This document shows, piece by piece, positions 1 through 6,315 of a stretch of DNA of 64,000 nt. Both the position numbers and the translations under genes were made by a program. Position 1 is the first letter of the stretch; the number at the start of each line of letters is the position of its first letter. Source of the stretch: Bacteroidota bacterium (GTDB lineage: Bacteria; Bacteroidota; Bacteroidia; Chitinophagales; BACL12); contig JADKAC010000001.1 of assembly GCA_016715425.1 (NCBI GenBank), positions 248,001-312,000 on the forward strand, written 5' to 3'. The notes beneath the pieces are model-generated. The model had not been told where the DNA came from. It did no database searches and saw only the letters and a program-made list of their open reading frames with translations.

Positions 1-2
1 AA

Positions 3-1091
3 TACAATGGTGATGCACCTTTAGAATATGTTTTAAAACAATATTTCAAGCAGAATAAGGTGATGGGTTCCACTGACAGAAAAAATTTTAAACAACTTAT
101 TTATAATTATTACAGAATTCTGGGCAATAATACATTTATAGATACAAACCAAGTATTGCATTTTGCCTCAGCGTTGATTCCGACAATTGCAAGGGCATCT
201 TTAGAAATTCCAGATTTAGAAGATGAAGTTTCCATTGAAAATATACGAAGCAAATTGCAATTAGACGATACAGGTTATTTTCCCGCTCAATTAGAAATCA
301 GTGATGAGATTGATACAAATATTTTTATAAAATCACATTTCTATCAACCGGAAATATTTATTAGAGTTAATCAAAAATATAGAGAACAATTAGAAAAATC
401 ATTTACAGAAAAAAATATACAATACTCAATAATTTCAGATCATACATGGTTAATAGAAGGCGTATATCCGCTTACTGATACCGAGGCATATCTGAATGGA
501 TTTTTTGAAATACAAGATTTTGCTTCGCAACAAACAATTGCATTTATGCAACCAAAAGAAAATTCCACATGGTGGGATTGCTGTGCCGGTTCTGGTGGAA
601 AATCATTGTTACTGTTGGAGAAAATGAAAAATCTGAATCTGTTTGCATCGGATTCCAGACTTTCTATTTTAGAAAATTACAAGGAACGTCTTGCACGACA
701 TGGTTATAATAATATTAATGTGCAACATCTTAATTTAAGTACAGATGATGTTGATTTAAATGTAATACCAATGTGTGATGGAATCATTGCGGACGTACCA
801 TGTACCGGCTCGGGAACATGGAGGAGAAGCCCTGCATATCTGCAACATTTTAATATTGCTGATATTAATTTCTACGCACAATTGCAAAGAAGTATTTTAA
901 AAAATATCGTTACAAAATTGAATACAGGAGGCGCATTACTTTATATCACTTGCTCAGTTTATAAAGTTGAAAATGAAAACAACGTAGAATATATTTCAAA
1001 CGAATTACAACTACTATTGCAAAGCACTCAATATCTCACTTATTCTGATAAGGGAGCAGATACAATGTTTGTTGCCGTATTTAAAAAATAA
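3..1091 (+). CDS. rsmB: RsmB/NOP-family rRNA cytosine-5 methyltransferase (5' truncated by window edge)
   Basis: SAM-dependent enzyme of the RsmB/NOL1/NOP2 family, which methylates cytosine C5 in rRNA. The frame is open to the window edge, and the residues before the first candidate start (GTG at 60, ATG at 63) read as family sequence ('YVLKQYFKQNK' before 'GSTDRKNF'), so the true start lies outside. Visible motifs are the SAM loop DCCAGSGGKS, the motif IV DVPCTGSGTWRRSP with its conserved Cys, and motif VI YITCSVYKVENE with the second Cys. The exact target cytosine cannot be told from sequence. It converges on ftcD with only a few bases between the stop codons. Confidence 0.9.
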   Translation, partial: YNGDAPLEYVLKQYFKQNKVMGSTDRKNFKQLIYNYYRILGNNTFIDTNQVLHFASALIPTIARASLEIPDLEDEVSIENIRSKLQLDDTGYFPAQLEISDEIDTNIFIKSHFYQPEIFIRVNQKYREQLEKSFTEKNIQYSIISDHTWLIEGVYPLTDTEAYLNGFFEIQDFASQQTIAFMQPKENSTWWDCCAGSGGKSLLLLEKMKNLNLFASDSRLSILENYKERLARHGYNNINVQHLNLSTDDVDLNVIPMCDGIIADVPCTGSGTWRRSPAYLQHFNIADINFYAQLQRSILKNIVTKLNTGGALLYITCSVYKVENENNVEYISNELQLLLQSTQYLTYSDKGADTMFVAVFKK

Positions 1092-1095
1092 AATA

Positions 1096-2763
1096 CTAAT
1101 TGAATTTTGCTTTTAATGCAGCCATAATAATATGCTCTTTTTCTGCTGCCGCCACTGCAATTTTTTCAGCTCTTTGAAGAATGTCTTCTACAAATTCATT
1201 ATCCTTTATATCCTTGGCATTCACTTTCACATTCAGATACGCACCTTTTACAGCAGTGTTTGCACACAAGGCCCCAACACCTGCATCTGTAATTGAATTT
1301 GGATTGCCTTCTGCTGTCATTGCCTGCAACAAATCCATGCTTTCATAACATATTTCCATTACTTTGAAAGGAACTTCCGTCGCATATTTTGTAGCTTTCT
1401 CAACTGCATTTTTGCGAATTTCTTTTTCTTCTCCATTTGATTTTGGTAATGTAAAGGCATCCATAATTGCATTATAAGAATTGGTGTCTTCATCTACCAT
1501 GTGTAATAATCTGTCTTTAATTTGTTGTCCTTTTTCAGCCCATGAAGAAAATGATTCAAGTTTATCTTCCCATCCTTTTTTCTGTGAGGATAAATTTGCC
1601 ACCATAATACCTAAAGAAACTCCCAATGTTCCCACATACGCAGAAACGGAACCACCACCAGGTGCAGGAGATTCGCTTGCAGTTTCACCAGCAAATACAT
1701 GCAATGGCATGCTCACTAATTTGCCATGTCTATTTTTTCCGGCAAGTTTATATTCAATAATTTTTTCTTCAGGATTAAATGGAGATAATTCATCTAAGCC
1801 CATAGACTTAATTGCAATCTTTATTAAATCTGATTCATTTACACCTGTAGATCGCTGTTGTTTTTGCAAAAAATATTTTCCTGCGTCAATCATACTTTGC
1901 AATGGAATTAATCCAACCAACTCACTTCCTGTTACACGCATACCTCTATTATATGCACTCTCAACACACGCATCAAATGCTATATGCACAGGGGTGATAT
2001 TTGTATTGATTAAATTCATGGATACTTGTGCAATTCCGTATTCCTCTATAAACCAACCAATGCCTTTTACTGCTTTACATTTTCCTGCAATGCGAATTAC
2101 CTCACCGTTTGCATCTTTGTTTCCGGATGGATCAACTCTGCCTTGTTCACGCACATCAAAGGCTACAGAATTTGCCCGCTTTATACTCGTAGTATTTAAA
2201 TTCACATTAAATGCAATCAGAAAATCACGTGCACCGATAGCAGTATTCCCACTGCGCTCATTAAATGTTGCAGGACCGAAATCTGGTTTCCATTCAGGGC
2301 TTGTAATTTTTTTATTTATTCCTTCATATTCACCCGAACGAATATTTGCAAGATTTTTTCTTTGATCATTACTTGCAGCACTTTCATATAAATACACAGG
2401 AATACCTAACTTTTCACCTACCATTTCACCTAACTCTTTTGCACAGGCAATACAATCTTCCATAGTGGCATTCGCAACAGGTACAAATGGACATACATCA
2501 GTAGCTCCCATTCTCGGATGTTCTCCGGTATGTTTGCGCATATCAATTAATTCTGCCGCTTTTTGAATAGCGACAAATGCTGCTTTAACCACATCCCTAG
2601 GCTCGCCAACAAAAGTTACCACAGTGCGGTTGGTAGCTTTACCCGGATCCACATCTAATAATGTAACGCCTTCCACTTTTTCAATTTCGTCAGTAATCTT
2701 TTTAATGATATCCATGTTCCGACCTTCACTAAAATTCGGAACACATTCAATTATTTTTTTCAT
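1096..2763 (-). CDS. ftcD: Glutamate formimidoyltransferase / formimidoyl-THF cyclodeaminase (bifunctional FtcD)
   Basis: Folate-dependent enzyme of histidine catabolism: it moves the formimino group of formimidoylglutamate to tetrahydrofolate and then releases ammonia to give methenyl-THF. The N-terminal part (starting MKKIIECVPNFSEGRN, with HTGEHPRMGATDVCPFVP) is the formiminotransferase; the last ~200 residues, including SPAPGGGSVSAYVGTLG and the helical tail, are the cyclodeaminase. Its 555 residues match the usual size of the fused enzyme. The longer frame starting at 2814 was rejected because ATG at 2763 begins the family N-terminus and lies ~22 nt after a TAnnTTTG box. A formimidoylglutamase gene lies at 22.7 kb, so two routes for the same intermediate may coexist. 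Confidence 0.95.
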   Translation of the reverse strand: MKKIIECVPNFSEGRNMDIIKKITDEIEKVEGVTLLDVDPGKATNRTVVTFVGEPRDVVKAAFVAIQKAAELIDMRKHTGEHPRMGATDVCPFVPVANATMEDCIACAKELGEMVGEKLGIPVYLYESAASNDQRKNLANIRSGEYEGINKKITSPEWKPDFGPATFNERSGNTAIGARDFLIAFNVNLNTTSIKRANSVAFDVREQGRVDPSGNKDANGEVIRIAGKCKAVKGIGWFIEEYGIAQVSMNLINTNITPVHIAFDACVESAYNRGMRVTGSELVGLIPLQSMIDAGKYFLQKQQRSTGVNESDLIKIAIKSMGLDELSPFNPEEKIIEYKLAGKNRHGKLVSMPLHVFAGETASESPAPGGGSVSAYVGTLGVSLGIMVANLSSQKKGWEDKLESFSSWAEKGQQIKDRLLHMVDEDTNSYNAIMDAFTLPKSNGEEKEIRKNAVEKATKYATEVPFKVMEICYESMDLLQAMTAEGNPNSITDAGVGALCANTAVKGAYLNVKVNAKDIKDNEFVEDILQRAEKIAVAAAEKEHIIMAALKAKFN

Positions 2764-2784
2764 ATTGTTATTTAACTTGTTTCG

Positions 2785-2792
2785 CAAAAATA
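2785..2792 (-). promoter_or_regulatory. Putative -7 box (TATTTTTG) of ftcD
   Basis: On the minus strand TATTTTTG matches the Bacteroidota -7 consensus TAnnTTTG and lies 21 nt before the chosen ftcD ATG. No convincing -33 box is visible. Confidence 0.5.
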
Positions 2793-2853
2793 CATTTAGA
2801 ATATACAAAACCATGAAATTCCATTTTGGTTTTTTGATTTAGCACGAGTGGTT

Positions 2854-2861
2854 TATATTTG
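2854..2861 (+). promoter_or_regulatory. Putative -7 box (TATATTTG) of tRNA-Gly
   Basis: TATATTTG matches TAnnTTTG and ends 10 nt before the tRNA-Gly gene. A TTTG at 2833-2836 lies 17 nt upstream, slightly closer than the usual 19-21 nt for a -33 box. Confidence 0.55.
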
Positions 2862-2871
2862 CACTCCAATT

Positions 2872-2944
<73 letters not shown>

Positions 2945-3000
2945 CAAAGTCCACTCAAACTCCCTCTTTCAAGGAGGGAATTTAATTCAAGTTCTTTGTT

Positions 3001-3086
3001 GCCCGGGTGGTGGAATTGGTAGACACGCAGGACTTAAAATCCTGTGGACAGCGATGTCCGTGCGGGTTCAATTCCCGCCCCGGGTA
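3001..3086 (+). tRNA. tRNA-Leu(TAA)
   Basis: Long-variable-arm tRNA of 86 nt. The acceptor is GCCCGGG with CCCGGGT (G-U closing pair), the discriminator is A, and anticodon stem CAGGA/TCCTG encloses CTTAAAA (anticodon TAA). The variable arm reads TGGACAGCGATGTCC and the T arm GCGGGTTCAATTCCCGC. CCA is not encoded. Its T-arm/acceptor sequence reappears at 3382-3403, with the GIY-YIG gene between the two copies. Confidence 0.97.
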
Positions 3087-3101
3087 CAATAAATAAAAGA
3101 T

Positions 3102-3368
3102 ATGTTTATTGTTGATGCAATACAAAGCACAGTAAGAAACTACATTTATGTAGGGCTTACTTCTGATATAAAAGCAAGAATAGAAAGACATAATAATGGT
3201 TATGAAAGAACAACAAAACCTAACAGGCCATATCACCTAATTTATACCAAAGAGTTTGCAACACGCATTGAAGCAAGGTCACATGAAAAATATTTGAAGC
3301 ATGCAAGCGGAAAAATTTTTTTAAGAAAATATTCAGCAGATAAAGGTAGTGCGAGCCTGCCTGACTGA
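3102..3368 (+). CDS. Small GIY-YIG nuclease domain protein between tRNA-Leu and its partial copy
   Basis: An 88-residue protein that is essentially one GIY-YIG domain. The GIY is degenerate (a 'VDA' near the N-terminus), but the YIG-like YIYVGLTSDIKARIERHNNG segment, the later Glu in 'RIEARSHEKYLKH' and the basic C-terminus follow the single-domain family (UPF0213/YhbQ-like). The gene begins 15 nt after tRNA-Leu. Its last residues (GSASLPD) are encoded by the partial tRNA copy and palindrome that follow, so its 3' end was built from repeat sequence. Members of this family are often orphan nucleases of unknown substrate; a link to the tRNA duplication is inference. Confidence 0.75.
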   Translation: MFIVDAIQSTVRNYIYVGLTSDIKARIERHNNGYERTTKPNRPYHLIYTKEFATRIEARSHEKYLKHASGKIFLRKYSADKGSASLPD

Positions 3369-3383
3369 CGTCAGTCAGGCAGG
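3356..3383. repeat. Perfect 28-nt palindrome before the partial tRNA-Leu copy
   Basis: The half-site CCTGCCTGACTGAC is followed directly by its exact reverse complement. It sits where the variable arm joins the T stem of the partial tRNA-Leu copy, and overlaps the last codons and stop of the GIY-YIG gene. It is REP-like in size and symmetry. Confidence 0.9.
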
Positions 3384-3403
3384 TTCAATTCCGCCCCGGG
3401 TAC
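3382..3403 (+). repeat. Partial tRNA-Leu copy (T arm plus acceptor 3' strand)
   Basis: This segment repeats the tRNA-Leu T arm and 3' acceptor strand (compare 3065-3087) with one C lost from the T stem. A short stretch just upstream (GTGCG at 3349-3353) also matches the end of the tRNA variable region, so the palindrome interrupts a duplicated tRNA 3' part. No D or anticodon arm is present, so it is not a functional tRNA. It resembles an att-like direct repeat, but no integrase is nearby. Confidence 0.85.
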
Positions 3404-3480
3404 TTATAAATAGAATTTATATCTTTTATTCATTCTCAAAAAAATGCAGATGAATAATCAGTTTGAAGTTTATATTTTTT

Positions 3481-4173
3481 TTAATTAGTTAAGTTTTCTC
3501 TACGGAAAGACAGATCTGTATTTCGGCTCATTCTATACACACCGATATAAATTAAAACCAAGCTCATCATCATGAACACATGGCTAATATCCTTAAAGTT
3601 GAACCATTCACTTACAGAGATTTGATAAGAATGAATGAGAAGAGTAAGTAATGATAAACTGAATGCCGCTACTATCCAACCGCTACCAAAATGGTTTTTA
3701 ATCGTTGCAATAACATGCGTTGTAAAAATTAATGCGACACCAATACCTGTGTGGATTTTCAGTATTTCAAATTTATTCCAGGCGAGTGTTGCAATTACAA
3801 AGCCTATAAGGATAACTATATTAATAATTAAAAAAAGACGATTCCAAAACTTTTCTGCACCAATAAAAATGATAGTGGCTTGCATACTAAAAAACACCGC
3901 CATACTCACGCTAATATTCATCAGCATCCATAAAATATTATGCACTTTACTGCCCCATTCCTCATTAAATCCGTGAGCAAATGTGCCTATGGAAGTACTG
4001 ATGCCCATAAATAAAAAAAACAATGCCCAGGAGTTGAAGAAAAATCCTTTTGTGCAATTCTTTTTTACTTTGGAAAATAAAATAAAAGCGATAACACTTA
4101 GGAATACATCTGTAAGACTCGTCATCGGTTCGGTAATAATAAGATTGCCTAAGGATATGCTGGTAAGGATCAA
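3481..4173 (-). CDS. Uncharacterised multi-spanning membrane protein (about 7 TM)
   Basis: About 230 residues with roughly seven hydrophobic spans. Scattered histidines near membrane borders (GTFAHGF, KVHN, KIHTG, THVI, IHSYQ, DISHVF) loosely recall ceramidase-like CREST membrane hydrolases, but I cannot confirm that. The start at 4173 is TTG; the first in-frame ATG is at 'EPMTSLTDV', 16 residues later, and the preceding residues look like part of the protein. No functional assignment is made. Confidence 0.6.
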   Translation of the reverse strand: MILTSISLGNLIITEPMTSLTDVFLSVIAFILFSKVKKNCTKGFFFNSWALFFLFMGISTSIGTFAHGFNEEWGSKVHNILWMLMNISVSMAVFFSMQATIIFIGAEKFWNRLFLIINIVILIGFVIATLAWNKFEILKIHTGIGVALIFTTHVIATIKNHFGSGWIVAAFSLSLLTLLIHSYQISVSEWFNFKDISHVFMMMSLVLIYIGVYRMSRNTDLSFRRENLTN

Positions 4174-4194
4174 TTTCGATTGGTTTTTATTTTA

Positions 4195-4433
4195 TTTGAT
4201 TATTGATTGTTGGCTATTGGCTATTGACTATTGACATTGACTATTGATAAAACAAAACTCATCCTTTATATAATGGCTATTAGCGATTAGCTTGTAGCTT
4301 TTAGCAAAATAAAATTCAATATTGAAAAACTCATTACTCATCACTCATCACTCATCACTCATCACTCACTATTCACCATTCACTACTCACTACTCACCAT
4401 TCACCATTCACTATTCACCACTCACCATTCAAA
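4195..4433. repeat. Low-complexity short-period repeat region
   Basis: Two neighbouring families of short degenerate repeats fill the gap between the membrane protein and the aminotransferase. 4200-4285 has 'ttggctattg/actattgac/gctattagc' words. 4329-4433 has 7-10-nt repeats of the type ACTCATC and ATTCACC. The second block runs into the stop codon of the aminotransferase on the minus strand. Confidence 0.85.
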
Positions 4434-5628
4434 CAGTGCGTCCGGGATATACTTTCAAAGCTTGTTCAAGACAATCCATGGCGCTATTTAAATCTTTTTG
4501 TTTCAGTACATAAGCAATTCGCACTTCTTGTTTTCCTAATCCGGGGCTGCTATAAAATCCCGTAGCCGGTGCAAGCATTACTGTTTCATTATTCATATTA
4601 AATTCTTCTAAAAGCCATTGACAAAAAACATCGGAATCATCAATAGGTAATTGAGCCATTGCATAAAAAGCACCGCCCGGTGTTGGGCATTTTACGCCTT
4701 TCATTGCATTTAATCTTTGTACTAATAAATCACGACGAATTAAATATTCGGATTTTACAGAATCAAAATAAGTAGCGGGCACTTCTGTAAATGCTTCTGC
4801 CAAAATTTGTTCTAAAGTAGGAGGGCTTAATCTTGCCTGCGCAAACTTTAAAGCTGTTTCCATAAATTTATTATTGCGGGAAACCAATGCACCTATTCTT
4901 GCACCACATGCACTATATCTTTTGGAAATGGAATCCATCAATACTACATGCTCATCTAATCCATCAAGATTTAATACTGAAAAATGTTCGGCGCCATCAT
5001 ACACAAACTCTCTATACACTTCATCCGCAAAAAGAAATAAATCATGTTTGATAACGATATCTCTTAACTGTTGCAATTCACTCTTTGAATATAAATATCC
5101 TGTTGGGTTATTCGGATTGCAAATTAGAATCGCTTTTGTTTTTGGTGTAATCAGTTTTTCAAATTCTTCGATTGGCGGCAATGCATAACCGTTGTCAATA
5201 GAAGAAGTAATAGGTTTAATATGAATATTGCCAGCAGTGGAAAATCCCACATAATTCGCATACAAGGGTTCAGGTACAATTATTTCGTCTTCAGCATCTA
5301 AGCAACTCAGCATTCCAAATTGTATCGCTTCAGAACCACCTGTTGTAATCATTATATTATGGTGATTCAATTTAATACCGCATGAATTATAATAATCCAC
5401 TAATTTTCTACGATAGCTTTCATTCCCTGCCGAATGACTGTATTCAATTACCTGAAGATCAGTTTTTTTAACCGCTTCAATCATTTCCGGAGGAGTGATT
5501 ATATCGGGTTGACCAATATTTAAATGGTAAATTTTCATACCTCTGATTTTTGCTTTTTCAGCAAATGGTACAAGCTTTCGAATAGGTGATGCGGGCATTA
5601 TTTGCCCTCTGTTTGATATGTTTGGCAT
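4429..5628 (-). CDS. Class I/II PLP-dependent aminotransferase (aspartate aminotransferase-like)
   Basis: A 399-residue fold-type I aminotransferase. Seen: the NPNNPTG motif (residues 171-177), the D202-x-x-Y205 pair that contacts PLP in 'FADEVYREF', the Schiff-base lysine K236 in 'DSISKRYSACGARIG', and a C-terminal substrate-binding Arg region 'KQEVRIAYV'. The start at 5628 gives the family-like N-terminus with 'RGQIMPASPIRKL'. It probably transaminates amino acids with 2-oxoglutarate; the substrate is not determined. The stop codon lies at the edge of a short-repeat block. A TATTTTTG box ends only 4 nt before the ATG, so the message may be nearly leaderless. Confidence 0.93.
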   Translation of the reverse strand: MPNISNRGQIMPASPIRKLVPFAEKAKIRGMKIYHLNIGQPDIITPPEMIEAVKKTDLQVIEYSHSAGNESYRRKLVDYYNSCGIKLNHHNIMITTGGSEAIQFGMLSCLDAEDEIIVPEPLYANYVGFSTAGNIHIKPITSSIDNGYALPPIEEFEKLITPKTKAILICNPNNPTGYLYSKSELQQLRDIVIKHDLFLFADEVYREFVYDGAEHFSVLNLDGLDEHVVLMDSISKRYSACGARIGALVSRNNKFMETALKFAQARLSPPTLEQILAEAFTEVPATYFDSVKSEYLIRRDLLVQRLNAMKGVKCPTPGGAFYAMAQLPIDDSDVFCQWLLEEFNMNNETVMLAPATGFYSSPGLGKQEVRIAYVLKQKDLNSAMDCLEQALKVYPGRTV

Positions 5629-5632
5629 GTGT

Positions 5633-5640
5633 CAAAAATA
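5633..5640 (-). promoter_or_regulatory. Putative -7 box (TATTTTTG) of the aminotransferase gene
   Basis: Minus-strand TATTTTTG matches TAnnTTTG and lies immediately upstream of the start codon at 5628. If real, transcription begins at or next to the ATG. Confidence 0.4.
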
Positions 5641-5677
5641 GAAAAAGTCCGTAAGCTTAATGCTTACGGACTTTTTA
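5641..5677 (-). terminator. Rho-independent terminator after the DUF1573 gene
   Basis: A strong hairpin with a ~13-bp stem (AAAGTCCGTAAGC with GCTTACGGACTTT), a 5-nt loop and T-rich flanks on both strands. It lies between the DUF1573 gene and the co-directional aminotransferase gene, so it ends the former. Confidence 0.9.
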
Positions 5678-5691
5678 TTAGAAGTTAAAAA

Positions 5692-6141
5692 TTAATTATC
5701 TGAATTAAAGATTGTTTTTTGTTCAGGAACACTGCCTGTTTGCTCGGCTTTTTGAACAGTCCCTTTGAAATACAATTTTACATTTGGTGTTTTAGAATTT
5801 GACTGAACAGTAATAGCTTTTGTAAAGGGCCCTTCTTTAGCGGCATTAAATTCAGCAGCAACAAATCCCTTTTGACCAGGCATTACAGGTTCTTTTGTCC
5901 AATCGGTAACTGTACATCCACAAGTTTTCTGCACATTGCTTACGATAAGCGGTTCTTTACCTACGTTTTCAAAATAAAATTTATTAGTTACCGGAACGCT
6001 TTGTGGTATAGTTCCAAAATCATGAGTTTCTTCCACCCATTTAAATTCAGGTGCGTTGGGGTTTGCCTCTGTTAATTCCTGTGCAAATATAGTTGCCATT
6101 GAAAAGGAGACGATTGCAATAATTGAGAACAGTTTTTTCAT
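5692..6141 (-). CDS. Secreted DUF1573 domain protein
   Basis: 149 residues. A signal peptide (MKKLFSIIAIVSFSMATIFAQ) is followed by one DUF1573 Ig-like domain: HDFGTIPQ, the KFYFENVGKEPLIV strand, then the typical KTCGCTV and the ITVQSNSKTPNVKL strand. The family is abundant in Bacteroidota and is thought to be periplasmic or surface exposed, without a proven function. It forms a single-gene unit with its own terminator. Confidence 0.9.
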   Translation of the reverse strand: MKKLFSIIAIVSFSMATIFAQELTEANPNAPEFKWVEETHDFGTIPQSVPVTNKFYFENVGKEPLIVSNVQKTCGCTVTDWTKEPVMPGQKGFVAAEFNAAKEGPFTKAITVQSNSKTPNVKLYFKGTVQKAEQTGSVPEQKTIFNSDN

Positions 6142-6288
6142 TGTATTACATTTTTATGTTTGAAAATAATTTTTTTAAATAGCCCTATAGTTTCATTTTG
6201 AGCTGCGCAAAATTTAACAACAACCATACCATGAAACTATATCTACTGTGGTTTTACAGACATATTTAAAACCCAAATCGCATTTAAT

Positions 6289-6296
6289 TATCTTTG
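6289..6296 (+). promoter_or_regulatory. Putative -7 box (TATCTTTG) of the 2-oxoacid dehydrogenase gene
   Basis: TATCTTTG matches TAnnTTTG and ends 19 nt before the ATG at 6316. Confidence 0.55.
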
Positions 6297-6315
6297 TTAG
6301 CATATCTAAGAAATT

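Noticed and set aside
1481..2365. Long frame on the plus strand opposite ftcD
   Set aside because: It is the antisense shadow of a well conserved enzyme and has no family resemblance.
3001..3403. Attachment site of an integrated island
   Set aside because: The tRNA 3' end is duplicated, but the interval is only ~0.3 kb and holds no integrase or cargo beyond one small ORF.
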